Virus record (IMG/VR): IMGVR_UViG_3300034072_001527
Location: 1 to 50,872 of that record
DNA length: 50,872 nt
Source of the DNA: a virus
Reading direction: 5' to 3' (one strand)
Below, piece by piece: positions 15,489 through 24,203 of this stretch (position 1 is the stretch's first letter; each line of letters opens with the position of its first letter). The notes beneath the pieces are model-generated. The model saw only the letters and a list, made by a program, of their open reading frames with translations. It was not told the origin of the DNA and did no database searches. Position numbers and translations under genes: made by a program.

Positions 15489-17724
15489 CGGCTGCGCTCA
15501 CGTCAAGGTTGAGCGCGGCGAGCGTGATCGTCGCCGGCAGGGGCCTGTCGCTGATCCAGCTCACGCGGCCTTCGCGGTCGAACTGGGCATCGACAAGGCC
15601 TTCCTCGGTATCGCCGGAAAACAGCGGGATCTGCTGGTCCATCAGCTGTCCGCCGCGCCGCGGCAACAGATCCTCGCCCGCCGCCCCGGGCGCTGCGATC
15701 TTGAGGCCAAGCGTCTCGAGCAGCCGCGTCACGGTCTTGACGACGCGCTGGCGCAGGCCGGCCGTGCTGCCCCGACCGTCGCGCAGCTCGGGCCGCATGG
15801 AGGTAGCGGTGGCGGTATAGGCGAGGCCGACAATCAGGGTGAAGGCAGACGCCGGAACCACGTCGGAAGGCAGTGTCAACGTCCCGTCGGCCGCGACGGT
15901 GAGGCCAGGCACCACCACCCCGTTGCACAGCACCGCAACCTGCTGCGAGGCGAGATGCGGCACGCTGACACTGTCCGATCCGCCCGACAGCGCAAAGCGC
16001 ACGCCCCCGTCGACATAGAAGCTCGCGGTCGTGGCCTCGCCCAGCTCGCGCCACTTGGACTGTTTCCAAATCTCCCGCACCGTGTTCTCGGCCCCGTCCT
16101 CGCGCTCGACCAGTACCCACAGGTCATCGCGCTTGCCGTCAGCGCCGACCACTGACACGGCCGACAGCGCCCGCGCGCCGCCGCCAAGCTTGAAGCGCGT
16201 CCATCCGCGGATTTCCCCGCGGGTCTTGGCATGGACGATCAGCTCGCCGTCGCCGCGCACTGCAAAGGCCAAAGCGTGCGGCACACGCTGGAAACCCAAC
16301 TGCACCAGGCCACCGGCGGTGATGTGGCGGCTCGTGGCATTGAGATCGGGCGCGTCATAGCGATCGCGCCCGAAATCGTAATCGGCCGCGCGCACCCGGC
16401 GGCCGCCGCGCTCGACGAACAGCGTCTCGGTGCCGATCGTCACCGGGAACACCTGCTCGCTGCCGTAATAGCTTTGCGGCTCGGCCTCGATATTGACGCC
16501 GGAAAAGGCCGTGCTGTCATTCTGCGGGCCGATCGCCATCTCGAGATTGGCGGTGCCGATCAGCAGCCGCCGGTCGGCACTCACCCACACCGGCGGATCC
16601 GCAAGGCCGATGGTGCGCCGGAAAGCAAGATCTGCCTCGATCAGGCCGCTATCGGTGAACTGCGAGAAATTGACACGCCCGCCACCATAGTCCCCGGCGA
16701 CCGAGCCGATGATATCGATCCCCTTGAAGTGGATCAGCCGGCCCTTGTAGATCGTCACCAGCTCCGGCCAGCCCTCGGCATTGCTGAAAGCCTGGTGCGC
16801 CCACTTGTAGCTGGCAACGCTGGTCAGGCTGTCGGGCAGGCGGCGGATGACCGTCGCGGTCGCGCTTGAGGCGCTGGCCACGGTCGCGATCTCGACGATC
16901 CCGAAGCGATCGTGGAGATAGGTCCACTTGACGCCGTAAGGCCCCTTGTCGTTGAGCAGATCGTTGGTCAGCTGCCCGTCGAAGAAGCTGCCCTCGGAGT
17001 GCTCGGGTTCGACCGATCCGGTGGTGCCGGCGGTCGCCGCGATATAGACCTTGCCGCGATTGCGCACCTTGTCGTTGATCGCCACGTCTTTCATGCCGGG
17101 CTCCCACTGGGGGATATTGGCAAAGTCCAGCGCTTCGATGCGCAGCAGCGCGCCGACATGGTTGGCGGTGAAGCCGGCGTTGCCGGTCAGCGTGACCGTC
17201 CCGGTGGTGGCGCTTGCGGTCAGCGTGCGCGTCTCGTCGGTGTTGGTATCGAGGAACGGGCCGTTCTCGTTGTCGATCGTCTCGAAAGTGAAGGTGGTCG
17301 GCGTGTCCCGGCGCAGCGCCGAAGGCGGGTGCGAGGGGTGATCGAGGTACTGGCGCTCGAAGCTTTGCTGTGCCGAGACATAGGGCACCTCGGCCGCGGC
17401 ATAGGGCGTCGTGACCTCGTAAGGCACGCCGGGGCTGCTCTCGATCGGCTCCTCGTTGGTGTAGAAGCGGACCTTCTCCTCGCCCCATTCGAGCACATAT
17501 TCCTGCTCGATCGAAGGACGGAAGGCCGTCAGCCAGACAGACGTGTCATCGGCTGCCTGCACGAATTCGAAGCCCTGGCGCTTGACCAGCGGGCCCTCGT
17601 TGATCGCCACCCAGTTTTCACACAGCGACAGGCCGAAGGCATATTGATCGGTGTCGATCCGCCCGTCGAGATGCGGGTCGAGCTCGCCCGCCATGAAGCC
17701 GGTCAGGATATGCCGCCGCGTCAT
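15481..17724 (-). CDS. Tail nozzle protein (T7 gp12 / tail tubular protein B-like)
   Basis: This 747-residue, beta-rich protein starts MTRRHILTGFMAGELDPHL. The N-terminal pattern (FMAGELDP..., R.D...Y..GL..CENW, GP..KRQGFEFV) is typical of podovirus stabilisation/nozzle proteins that close the tail and hold the fibres. It follows the tail-tube adaptor gene with an ATGA overlap, the same order as T7 genes 11 and 12. No catalytic residues are expected or seen. Confidence 0.8.
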   Translation of the reverse strand: MTRRHILTGFMAGELDPHLDGRIDTDQYAFGLSLCENWVAINEGPLVKRQGFEFVQAADDTSVWLTAFRPSIEQEYVLEWGEEKVRFYTNEEPIESSPGVPYEVTTPYAAAEVPYVSAQQSFERQYLDHPSHPPSALRRDTPTTFTFETIDNENGPFLDTNTDETRTLTASATTGTVTLTGNAGFTANHVGALLRIEALDFANIPQWEPGMKDVAINDKVRNRGKVYIAATAGTTGSVEPEHSEGSFFDGQLTNDLLNDKGPYGVKWTYLHDRFGIVEIATVASASSATATVIRRLPDSLTSVASYKWAHQAFSNAEGWPELVTIYKGRLIHFKGIDIIGSVAGDYGGGRVNFSQFTDSGLIEADLAFRRTIGLADPPVWVSADRRLLIGTANLEMAIGPQNDSTAFSGVNIEAEPQSYYGSEQVFPVTIGTETLFVERGGRRVRAADYDFGRDRYDAPDLNATSRHITAGGLVQLGFQRVPHALAFAVRGDGELIVHAKTRGEIRGWTRFKLGGGARALSAVSVVGADGKRDDLWVLVEREDGAENTVREIWKQSKWRELGEATTASFYVDGGVRFALSGGSDSVSVPHLASQQVAVLCNGVVVPGLTVAADGTLTLPSDVVPASAFTLIVGLAYTATATSMRPELRDGRGSTAGLRQRVVKTVTRLLETLGLKIAAPGAAGEDLLPRRGGQLMDQQIPLFSGDTEEGLVDAQFDREGRVSWISDRPLPATITLAALNLDVSAADA

Positions 17725-18335
17725 CGGTACGGGAACCCGTCGAGATGCAGCAGGTCAGGCGCATAGCCGAGCCAGCGCGAGGTGATGTATTCGCTTTCGT
17801 AAGGCTGGATCGGCGGATTTTCCATCGCATCGGACTGGCGCGCCTCAGCCAGGGCCTTGCGATACTTCTCCCAGTTGAGCTCTTCCTTGAACACGCTGCC
17901 CGCGATGCGGTTGCCAATCGCGCAGGCGATCCGCAAGGCAAAGGCCTTGGCAAACAGCGGATCGAACTCGGCCGGCTCGGTGACGTTGCGCAGGTAACGG
18001 ATCTTCAGCGGGCCAGTGGCATCGGCGAGGATCTTGCGCCCCTCGAGCTGCCAGCGATCGCGCGACAGCTCGTAGATCTCGATCAGACGCAGGCAATCGG
18101 CCGGCAACTGGAATGCGGTGGTGAAACCGTGCGAAGGCGCGTCCTCGAGCGCCGCGATCTGGTCGCGCTTGATCGCGAAATTCCAGGCGCCGTCGCGCAG
18201 CGCGGCAAGCCGCTCGATTTCCCACACCGAAGCCACAGCGCGCCCGAGCGTGGTATCGTCGCCAGGCGTCGTCAGCCGGGCGGCGGTGCCGATCGTGATC
18301 GCTGCGTTATTGGCGATGGCAACATAACTCGACAC
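17721..18335 (-). CDS. Head-to-tail adaptor (T7 gp11 / tail tubular protein A-like)
   Basis: The 204-residue protein starts MSSYVAIANNAAITIGTAA. It contains the usual adaptor pattern of an N-terminal helix (RAVASVWEIERLAALRDGAW), a central FQLPADCLRLIEIY and a C-terminal helical bundle (FAKAFALRIACAI). It would form the ring that joins portal and nozzle. It lies directly upstream of the nozzle gene and overlaps it by ATGA. Confidence 0.78.
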   Translation of the reverse strand: MSSYVAIANNAAITIGTAARLTTPGDDTTLGRAVASVWEIERLAALRDGAWNFAIKRDQIAALEDAPSHGFTTAFQLPADCLRLIEIYELSRDRWQLEGRKILADATGPLKIRYLRNVTEPAEFDPLFAKAFALRIACAIGNRIAGSVFKEELNWEKYRKALAEARQSDAMENPPIQPYESEYITSRWLGYAPDLLHLDGFPYR

Positions 18336-18357
18336 CCGGGCGGTCCTCCCCGCCCGA

Positions 18358-18555
18358 TTACAGCGGCGGCCAGGGCGCCGAGAGTACCTTGTCCTTGATC
18401 TTGTCGATCAGGTGGATCGCCTCGGCCCGCCCCATGGCGGCCAGGTCGATATTGATGCTGATCGTGTCGCTCTGCGCCTCGGCATCGCCGCTGGCGATCG
18501 CCACGTCGGCGCTTCCGGTGCTGCCATACTGGGCGGTGTACTTGTAGGCTGCCAT
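18358..18555 (-). CDS. 65-residue protein, head-tail region
   Basis: A small acidic protein starts MAAYKYTAQYGSTG and ends LSAPWPPL. A good ribosome site (AAGGAG seven bases upstream) precedes the ATG. No family was recognised. Its position between the head protein at 18670 and the head-tail adaptor suggests a small virion component. Confidence 0.7.
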   Translation of the reverse strand: MAAYKYTAQYGSTGSADVAIASGDAEAQSDTISINIDLAAMGRAEAIHLIDKIKDKVLSAPWPPL

Positions 18556-18631
18556 GATCAGCTCCTTGCCGAAATCCGAAGGGGGAGGCCGCTCGCAACT
18601 CCGACGCAGCGCGCAGCCTCCCCGCGGGGTG

Positions 18632-18656
18632 CCCGGGCGAACTCGCCACGCCCGGG
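18632..18656 (-). terminator. Strong hairpin upstream of the 65-residue gene
   Basis: An 8-bp perfect G/C stem (CCCGGGCG / CGCCCGGG) has a 9-base loop. It lies between 18555 and 18670 and would form in the late transcript. No U-run follows it, so it is more likely an RNA-processing or stabilising hairpin or a weak attenuator than a true intrinsic terminator. Confidence 0.35.
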
Positions 18657-18669
18657 CTGTTCGCTACGA

Positions 18670-19110
18670 TCAGGTGACCCCGATCGTCTCGACGATGAAC
18701 GACAGCTCGACCGCCGAACCGATATCGGTGGTGAGGATCGTCGCGTAGAGATCCTCTTCCGCCCCCGGATCGTCGTCCATGGCCGCAGCCATCACGCCGA
18801 TCTCGGTCACCCGATTGGTGGTGGTCAGCGTTGCGCCGTCCACATACTTGTCGGGATCAGCCGCGGTGCCGACGTCGATCGTGGTGGTCGACAGGCTCGT
18901 GCCGGTCACCAGCTTGATCGAAACGACCTTGTGACCGGCCGGCTTGATGCCGAGGCGGACAGTGTCGTTGACGGCCCAGGTGGTGCCGGTGACCTTGCTG
19001 AAAATGCTGGTCCGCGTGCTGCCGCCGACTTCGCCGCCATCGGCCAGCTTGGCCGGGATCAGCGTGCCGTCGGTAACGCCGACCAGCTGCTTGGGAGTGC
19101 GCTCTGCCAT
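18670..19110 (-). CDS. Putative head decoration / minor head protein
   Basis: A 146-residue, beta-rich, Thr-rich protein starts MAERTPKQLVGVTDG. It sits directly after the major capsid gene, a common place for a decoration or cement protein on podovirus heads. No named family was recognised. The gene has AAAGGAG about six bases before its ATG, so strong independent translation is likely. Confidence 0.55.
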   Translation of the reverse strand: MAERTPKQLVGVTDGTLIPAKLADGGEVGGSTRTSIFSKVTGTTWAVNDTVRLGIKPAGHKVVSIKLVTGTSLSTTTIDVGTAADPDKYVDGATLTTTNRVTEIGVMAAAMDDDPGAEEDLYATILTTDIGSAVELSFIVETIGVT

Positions 19111-19155
19111 GTCAGGCTCCTTTCGTTCGCTTTCGCTTCGCTACTTGAGCGGGCC

Positions 19156-20082
19156 TTAGGCCTTGACGTTGAGGACAATCCCGCAGCGGCCCGCTTGGGT
19201 GCGGGTCGAAGCGAGGGTGGTGCCGCCGAAGGTGCCCTGATTGAAGCGCAGCTCGGGGATCAGGCCGACATGGCTGCGCAGGCGCTGCCAGTAATTGGCC
19301 ACGAGGCCGCCCTTCACCCAGAACGGGTTGCGGCGGAAACCCGAACCATTCGTGGCGAGGCCGGGAATGGTGTCGAGGTTGGGATCGTCGAGCTCGACAT
19401 GGATAAAGTGGAAGCTGAGCATCCGCACCAGGTTGCCGTTCTCGTCGACCTGCGCGCCGAACGCCTTCTGGAAGTCGGTGCTGGTCGCCGGCACTTCGTC
19501 GAGCAGCGCGTCATTGTCCTCTTCGGTGAGGATCATGTAGCGCTTCATCGTCTTGTCGTTGAAGTTCTCGCCGAGATACTTCTTCGCCTCGCGCAGCTTC
19601 TTGGTGTTCATGGGCTGGTTGCCGCTCGCGCCGCCGGTGGTCACCGGGATCTCGGCCGCGCCCGGGAAGGCGGTGCTGGTGGTGCCGGCCTTGCCGCTGA
19701 TGATCGGGCCATAGAAGCCCTCGAGCACGCGCTGGATGCGGGCCCGGTTCAGCGTCGCCGCAGTCACCATCGTGGCCGCGCCGTCGAGGTTGATCGAGGT
19801 CGCCAGCTTGTCGGCATTCTCGATCAGCATCGCCTCGTAAAGCTCGTTGGGCTTGGGGATCCACACCCCGTCATTGTCGGGGTTGTCCCACACGGTGCGG
19901 CCGTTGCGTTCGGTGGCTTCCTTCGCGCGCTTGGCCGCGAAAATATCCTTCACCTTGACCTTCTCGGCCGAGGCATCATCGGTCCACACGACGGCTTCTG
20001 CCAGCATCGGGTCCATGCCCTGCTGCAGCACCATCTCGACATTGTTCTGGAACTTGACCTGGTAGGCGTTCTCGACGCTCAT
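19156..20082 (-). CDS. Major capsid protein
   Basis: The 308-residue protein starts MSVENAYQVKFQNNVEM. It has the pattern of podovirus capsid proteins, with an early helical segment (FQNNVEMVLQQGMDPMLAEAVV), a central FYGPIISGKAG and a C-terminal beta-rich domain with GIVLNVKA at the end. It follows the scaffold gene after a 216-bp spacer, the classic scaffold-capsid order. GGAGGG lies a few bases before the ATG, as expected for a highly expressed gene. Confidence 0.82.
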   Translation of the reverse strand: MSVENAYQVKFQNNVEMVLQQGMDPMLAEAVVWTDDASAEKVKVKDIFAAKRAKEATERNGRTVWDNPDNDGVWIPKPNELYEAMLIENADKLATSINLDGAATMVTAATLNRARIQRVLEGFYGPIISGKAGTTSTAFPGAAEIPVTTGGASGNQPMNTKKLREAKKYLGENFNDKTMKRYMILTEEDNDALLDEVPATSTDFQKAFGAQVDENGNLVRMLSFHFIHVELDDPNLDTIPGLATNGSGFRRNPFWVKGGLVANYWQRLRSHVGLIPELRFNQGTFGGTTLASTRTQAGRCGIVLNVKA

Positions 20083-20298
20083 GGCGCCCTCCGTTCAAAT
20101 GGGTTGCATTTGGTCGAAGGGCTAGGGGAGCAAGGCTCCGGCCACTCTATCGTTTTACGCCCGCGGTCGGCGGCTGCATCCGCAGCTGGGCCCGGGGCTG
20201 CTGCCTGAACATCAGGATCGCAGCTAAGCCAGGACTTGGAGCCCTAAAAATCAGTGAGGGGCGACTCGCCGTCAAGCCGCCCCCGCACTTATCCACAG
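20083..20298 (-). other. Spacer between scaffold and capsid genes with hairpins
   Basis: No gene is seen in these 216 bp. In the direction of transcription, a G/C hairpin (GGGGCG / CGCCCC, 20278-20283 with 20258-20263) is followed about nine bases later by a T5 run, which could give partial termination. A second small hairpin (GGAGC CTT GCTCC) and the capsid ribosome site follow. Such a spacer may set the scaffold to capsid ratio or hold a separate capsid promoter; neither is proven. Confidence 0.35.
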
Positions 20299-21228
20299 TT
20301 ACGCGGCGGCACCCTGTGCCGCGGCCTCGAGCAACCGCTCGTAGCGCGTCCGCTCGGCCGAGCCCGGCACCATGATCTTGCCCGCCAGCGCCGGATCGGC
20401 CTTCATCGCGTTGAGCTCTTCCTGCGCCTGTTGCGGCGACATGCCGAAGCTCTTGCGGTCGCCCTTGATCAGGCTGTCCTCGGTGAAATTGCTGCCCACC
20501 TTGGCCATCGCGTCGAGGAACTTCTCGACGCCCGACGGCATCGCCCGCATGTGATCGACGTCGGCCCGCGTGAAGCCGAGATCTTTCAGCGCGGCGTTGA
20601 CCTGGGCGAGCTTCGCGTCCTTCTCCGCGCCCCAGCTGTTGATGTGGGCATTGGCCTTGGTCTGCAGCTCCTTCACCGCTGCGTCGTATTCGGCCAGCTG
20701 CTGCCCGATCTCGGTCGCGATCAGCTGCTCGGCGACGCCCTTGGGCACGCCGAGCTTGTGCATCTCGGCGAAGATCCGGTCGGTCAGCTCGGTGTTGTAG
20801 GGCACCGGGTTGCCGCTCGCATCCTTGGGCTCGGGCCGGGCATAGTCCTCGGGCTTGTCGGGCACGCCGATCGCCTTGCGGTATTCGGCGATCTCGTCGG
20901 CCGTCGCGCCTTCGCCGGGAACCTTGATCCGGCCGTTCTCGCGCAGCGCCTTCTGGTTGTCGCGGGCGATCTTGGCGAGGCTGGCGACGTCCTTCACCCC
21001 CAGCGACTTGACCCAGTCCTGCAGGCTCGCGCCCTCGCCCTCGCCGGTTTCGGTCGGGAACTGCGCAAGGAACTCGGCCGGCACGTCGCCGCCGCCACCA
21101 CCGCTGCCGGCATCCTCGCTCCCGCCCTCACCGGCAGGCGTCGGGGTCGGCGTCGGGGTCGGCGTGCCGCCACCCTCGCCAATCAGCTGGTCCACCGAGC
21201 CGCTGTCGTCATTATTGTCCAAGGCCAT
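20299..21228 (-). CDS. Capsid scaffolding protein
   Basis: This 309-residue, acidic, mostly helical protein has a low-complexity N-terminus (TP repeats at about residues 22-31, Gly-rich to residue 47), a long central helix region and a C-terminal helical segment (AERTRYERLLEAAAQGAAA). This composition, its place before the capsid gene and after the portal gene, and its length all fit a podovirus scaffold. It overlaps the Bbp19-like gene by 17 bases. Confidence 0.75.
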   Translation of the reverse strand: MALDNNDDSGSVDQLIGEGGGTPTPTPTPTPAGEGGSEDAGSGGGGGDVPAEFLAQFPTETGEGEGASLQDWVKSLGVKDVASLAKIARDNQKALRENGRIKVPGEGATADEIAEYRKAIGVPDKPEDYARPEPKDASGNPVPYNTELTDRIFAEMHKLGVPKGVAEQLIATEIGQQLAEYDAAVKELQTKANAHINSWGAEKDAKLAQVNAALKDLGFTRADVDHMRAMPSGVEKFLDAMAKVGSNFTEDSLIKGDRKSFGMSPQQAQEELNAMKADPALAGKIMVPGSAERTRYERLLEAAAQGAAA

Positions 21229-21580
21229 CGTCGAGCTCCATCAGTTGTTGAACATCGGTTTCGTTGAGATTGAGCAGGTTGAAGATCTCCTGCACGGTCG
21301 CCCGCGCGCCCTCGCGATAGGCGAGCACGTGCGGATCGGGATCGAAGTTGGAATGCCGGTGATAGCCGGCGCGCTGGCGCAGCGCGGCGAGCACGATCTC
21401 GCCGGCACGGTGCGGCTTGCCATTCTCGCCGAGGAACAGCCAGCGCAGCACCATGCCGAGAAAGAAGCGGCCCAGCACCGCCTTGGCGAACCGCTCGGGC
21501 ACCGCCAGGAACAGGTGCTTGACCTCGCGCGACAGCAGGATCGTGCGCCAGCGCAGCCGGTTGGCCTGGGTGACGCTCAC
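21212..21580 (-). CDS. Bbp19-like podovirus protein
   Basis: The 122-residue protein starts at a GTG (21580) preceded by a G-rich ribosome site and overlapping the portal stop. The C-terminal half (FDPDPHVLAYREGARATVQEIFNLLNL) matches the pattern of the Bbp19 family of Bordetella phage BPP-1, found next to portal and scaffold genes. Its exact role in the virion is not known to me. The N-terminal 50 residues are basic and hydrophobic. Confidence 0.55.
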   Translation of the reverse strand: MSVTQANRLRWRTILLSREVKHLFLAVPERFAKAVLGRFFLGMVLRWLFLGENGKPHRAGEIVLAALRQRAGYHRHSNFDPDPHVLAYREGARATVQEIFNLLNLNETDVQQLMELDDGLGQ

Positions 21581-23224
21581 CTAGACACCCCCCGCCAGCG
21601 CATCGGCCTGCGCCAGATCCTTGACGGCACCGGCGCCGGTCGCCAGCAGCTCGGCATCGACCGCCGCCTGCTCGGTCTCCTGACGCTGCGCGCGGCGCTG
21701 TGCGACCGCTTCGGGCGTGCGGATCACGCTCCGGCGCACGCCGATATCCTCGAGCGTGGCACGCGCCAGCTCGTCGATATCGACGACGTCGAGCACGCCG
21801 TTGTCGAAGCCCACCAGCGGCGTGATCGCCTCGATCCCGCGCAGATCCTTCTGCACGCTTTCGGCCCGCGCCATCTGCGCCAGCGGGTTCTCGTAATCGA
21901 TCACCGGCCAGGCCCCGGCCTCGCGCACCACCTCGGGGAAGGGGTCGATCTGCCCGGCGCGCAGCGCCAGGTCGAGATCGCGCTGGGTCATCGGGTGCTG
22001 CTTTTCGGTGGCGTAGCGGCTCGCGAACGGCCGCACCAGCACGCCCTGCTTGGCGATCCGCTCGAGCACCTCGGTGGTGGTCATCCGGCTGTTGGGATCG
22101 GTCAGCGTCGCATAGAACTCCTCGAGGAACGCCGTGCGCACCGTCGCCTGCTCGTCCTGGATCATCTCGAGCGTGAACGGGATCCCCGCCTCGCCGCCCG
22201 GCATCTTGGCGATCATCGCCCGCCCGCTCTCGTTGACGAAACCGGGATTGAGCCCGCCCGGCTTGGTGACGATGCTGGTCGCGCCGTAATCGTCGTGGAA
22301 CAGCAGCGGCGGATCGGTGGCCTTGTGCGCAGCGCGCAGCGCCACGTGCTTCATGGTGTTCACGCCCTGGATATTGGGCATCACCTTGAAGGCGGGACTG
22401 CGGCCGTAGATCTCGCCCGCGCTGGTCATGTGCCGCGACACGCTCACCGGCATGGTGAAATAGCCGCGCCGGCGCAGGTAGATCTTCTCGTCGCACGCCA
22501 TGTAGCGGCTGCTGATCGGGAAGCGCCGGAAATCCATCCGGTCGCGGTCCCATTCGGTGTTGGGTGCCACCACGTGGAGGATCTCGAACTTCGTATCGGG
22601 ATCGCCGCCCGGCTCGAGCGCCCTGCGCATCTTTTCGGTCAGCGCTTCCTTGCCGAACATGTCGGCCAGCTGGCGCGCGGTCCGCTCGAACTTGCGGTGC
22701 ACGCGGTTGATCCGGCCGGCGAAATCCTCGTCGATCCAGCATTCGGACAGGTGCAGCGTGCGATAGACCAGCCCCGTCGCGGTCGCTTCCTGCCACAGCG
22801 GGCTCGTGCCGTAGCGGCCGAGCTGATCCCAGTCCTCGTTCACCGCGATCCCGAAGCCGGTATGCGCCGCGTGGCGGATCGCATAGAGGCGCCGCCCGGC
22901 CTTCTCGCACCACAGCTGCACCTCGCGGTCGCGCATCAGCGCATCGTCGAGGAACCGCGGGCGGATATAGTCCTGCTCTTCCGGCGTCGTGATCGCCACC
23001 CCGGCCGCGGCAAACCGCTCGAGCGCCGTGATATGGGTGCTGTCGTAATTGCGCTGGCCGCGGATCGCGCCCGGCGTCGTCTTGTTGAACCCGCCCGCCC
23101 CGTTGGGGAAGCGATCGTCAATCTCGCGCCAGGCATTCTCCCACGGCTTTCTTTCGCTTTCGAGCCGGGCCTGGTCGCGCAGGTCCGCCTTGGCGAGCTC
23201 ACTGTCCTGGATATTCTCGATCAT
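21581..23224 (-). CDS. Portal (head-to-tail connector) protein, podovirus type
   Basis: This 547-residue protein belongs to the bacteriophage head-to-tail connecting family (T7 gp8 type). It starts MIENIQDSELAKADL, with the early pattern W...DDRFP, then ALERFAAAGVAITTPEEQ and an aromatic, basic core. Twelve copies would form the ring through which DNA is packaged and ejected. It lies downstream of the large terminase with two small genes between. Confidence 0.85.
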   Translation of the reverse strand: MIENIQDSELAKADLRDQARLESERKPWENAWREIDDRFPNGAGGFNKTTPGAIRGQRNYDSTHITALERFAAAGVAITTPEEQDYIRPRFLDDALMRDREVQLWCEKAGRRLYAIRHAAHTGFGIAVNEDWDQLGRYGTSPLWQEATATGLVYRTLHLSECWIDEDFAGRINRVHRKFERTARQLADMFGKEALTEKMRRALEPGGDPDTKFEILHVVAPNTEWDRDRMDFRRFPISSRYMACDEKIYLRRRGYFTMPVSVSRHMTSAGEIYGRSPAFKVMPNIQGVNTMKHVALRAAHKATDPPLLFHDDYGATSIVTKPGGLNPGFVNESGRAMIAKMPGGEAGIPFTLEMIQDEQATVRTAFLEEFYATLTDPNSRMTTTEVLERIAKQGVLVRPFASRYATEKQHPMTQRDLDLALRAGQIDPFPEVVREAGAWPVIDYENPLAQMARAESVQKDLRGIEAITPLVGFDNGVLDVVDIDELARATLEDIGVRRSVIRTPEAVAQRRAQRQETEQAAVDAELLATGAGAVKDLAQADALAGGV

Positions 23225-23252
23225 CGATCGCTTCCCTTCAACGTGTGGAAAA

Positions 23253-23924
23253 TCAGCGGAAGATCACGCTTCCGGCGAGGTTGACCGTCTGGCCCGCGCC
23301 GATCGCGATCGGCATCGCCATCGGCGACCAGCCCACCTGCAGGCCGTCCACCAGCAGCGCGACGCCGGCGAGCGTGCTCACCGCATTCTCGCCGCCCGGC
23401 CCGAACACCTCGAGCGGTTCGTCGGTGAACAGCAGCTGCCCGCGCGTGAGGCGGAACGCCTTGGGCGAAACCTTGCGCGGCCGGATCCCGGCGAGCTCGG
23501 CCTTGCCGTCGGAAAACGCGAGCACGATCTCCTCGGCACTGTCGATCGCCGTCATCAGCGTGTCCACCGTGACGTCGCGGCCTTTTTCGTCCTGCACGCG
23601 AGGCACCGGCCCCAGCTTGCGCGGCTTCGCCGCTTCCTCGATTTCCTCGATCCGGTTGCGCGCCTTGGTCGCCGCGCCCTTCTGCGATCGCAGCTGGCGC
23701 TTGAGCGCCGCCACCTCGGCTTCGGCGGTTTCCATGCGCTCGCGGATGCTGGCGGCCACCACCGGCAGAACGCGCGCTACGTATTCCGCCTCGCCTTCGC
23801 CGTCGATCGGCGTCACGCCTTCGAACGGCGCGCACAGCGCGTCCGTCAGCGCCTTGACTGCTTCGGTGATTGCAGCGCCGACAGTCGCCGGCGCGGGCTC
23901 CAAATTGTCCTGATTTTTCGACAC
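23253..23924 (-). CDS. Coiled-coil protein between terminase and portal genes
   Basis: The 223-residue protein starts at a GTG (23924) with GGAAAGGA seven bases upstream. Residues 60-100 form an Ala/Glu/Arg-rich coiled coil and the rest is mixed alpha/beta, ending in a hydrophobic stretch (GQTVNLAGSVIF). No family was recognised. Its place suggests a head-assembly or minor head role. Confidence 0.65.
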   Translation of the reverse strand: MSKNQDNLEPAPATVGAAITEAVKALTDALCAPFEGVTPIDGEGEAEYVARVLPVVAASIRERMETAEAEVAALKRQLRSQKGAATKARNRIEEIEEAAKPRKLGPVPRVQDEKGRDVTVDTLMTAIDSAEEIVLAFSDGKAELAGIRPRKVSPKAFRLTRGQLLFTDEPLEVFGPGGENAVSTLAGVALLVDGLQVGWSPMAMPIAIGAGQTVNLAGSVIFR

Positions 23925-23965
23925 AACGAATGTCCTTTCCTGTTGGATTGTTGCTGCCGGCCGCG

Positions 23966-24202
23966 TCAGCTGCCGACGATCAGCCGTCCGAGCCCGCCGG
24001 CCGGTTCACCGCTTGCGCCGACGATGCGATCGGCGCTGGCGCCGCGCCGGCGCGCCAGCTCCTCCTCGCGCTCGGCCTCGAGCGCCGCGTCGTCGCGGGT
24101 CGCGATCCGCGGCTGCACCACCTGCTGCTTGCGCTTCTTGCCGAACAGCGCCCCGATCCCCATGCCGAGCAAACCGCCGGCCGCTTTCACCAGAAAACCC
24201 AT
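23966..24202 (-). CDS. Small phage protein with hydrophobic N-terminus
   Basis: A 78-residue product starts MGFLVKAAGGLLGMGIGALFG, then a basic patch (KKRKQQ) and a charged helix. The ATG at 24202 has a near-perfect ribosome site (AAGGAGG). Gly-rich amphipathic N-termini of this kind are common in short genes between terminase and portal of podoviruses. Function unknown; a membrane or capsid-shell contact is possible. Confidence 0.7.
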   Translation of the reverse strand: MGFLVKAAGGLLGMGIGALFGKKRKQQVVQPRIATRDDAALEAEREEELARRRGASADRIVGASGEPAGGLGRLIVGS

Positions 24203-24203
24203 G

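Noticed and set aside
21120-21165. TP dipeptide repeats in the scaffold gene as a microsatellite or regulatory repeat
   Set aside because: The repeat is in frame, coding, and typical of low-complexity linkers in scaffold proteins.
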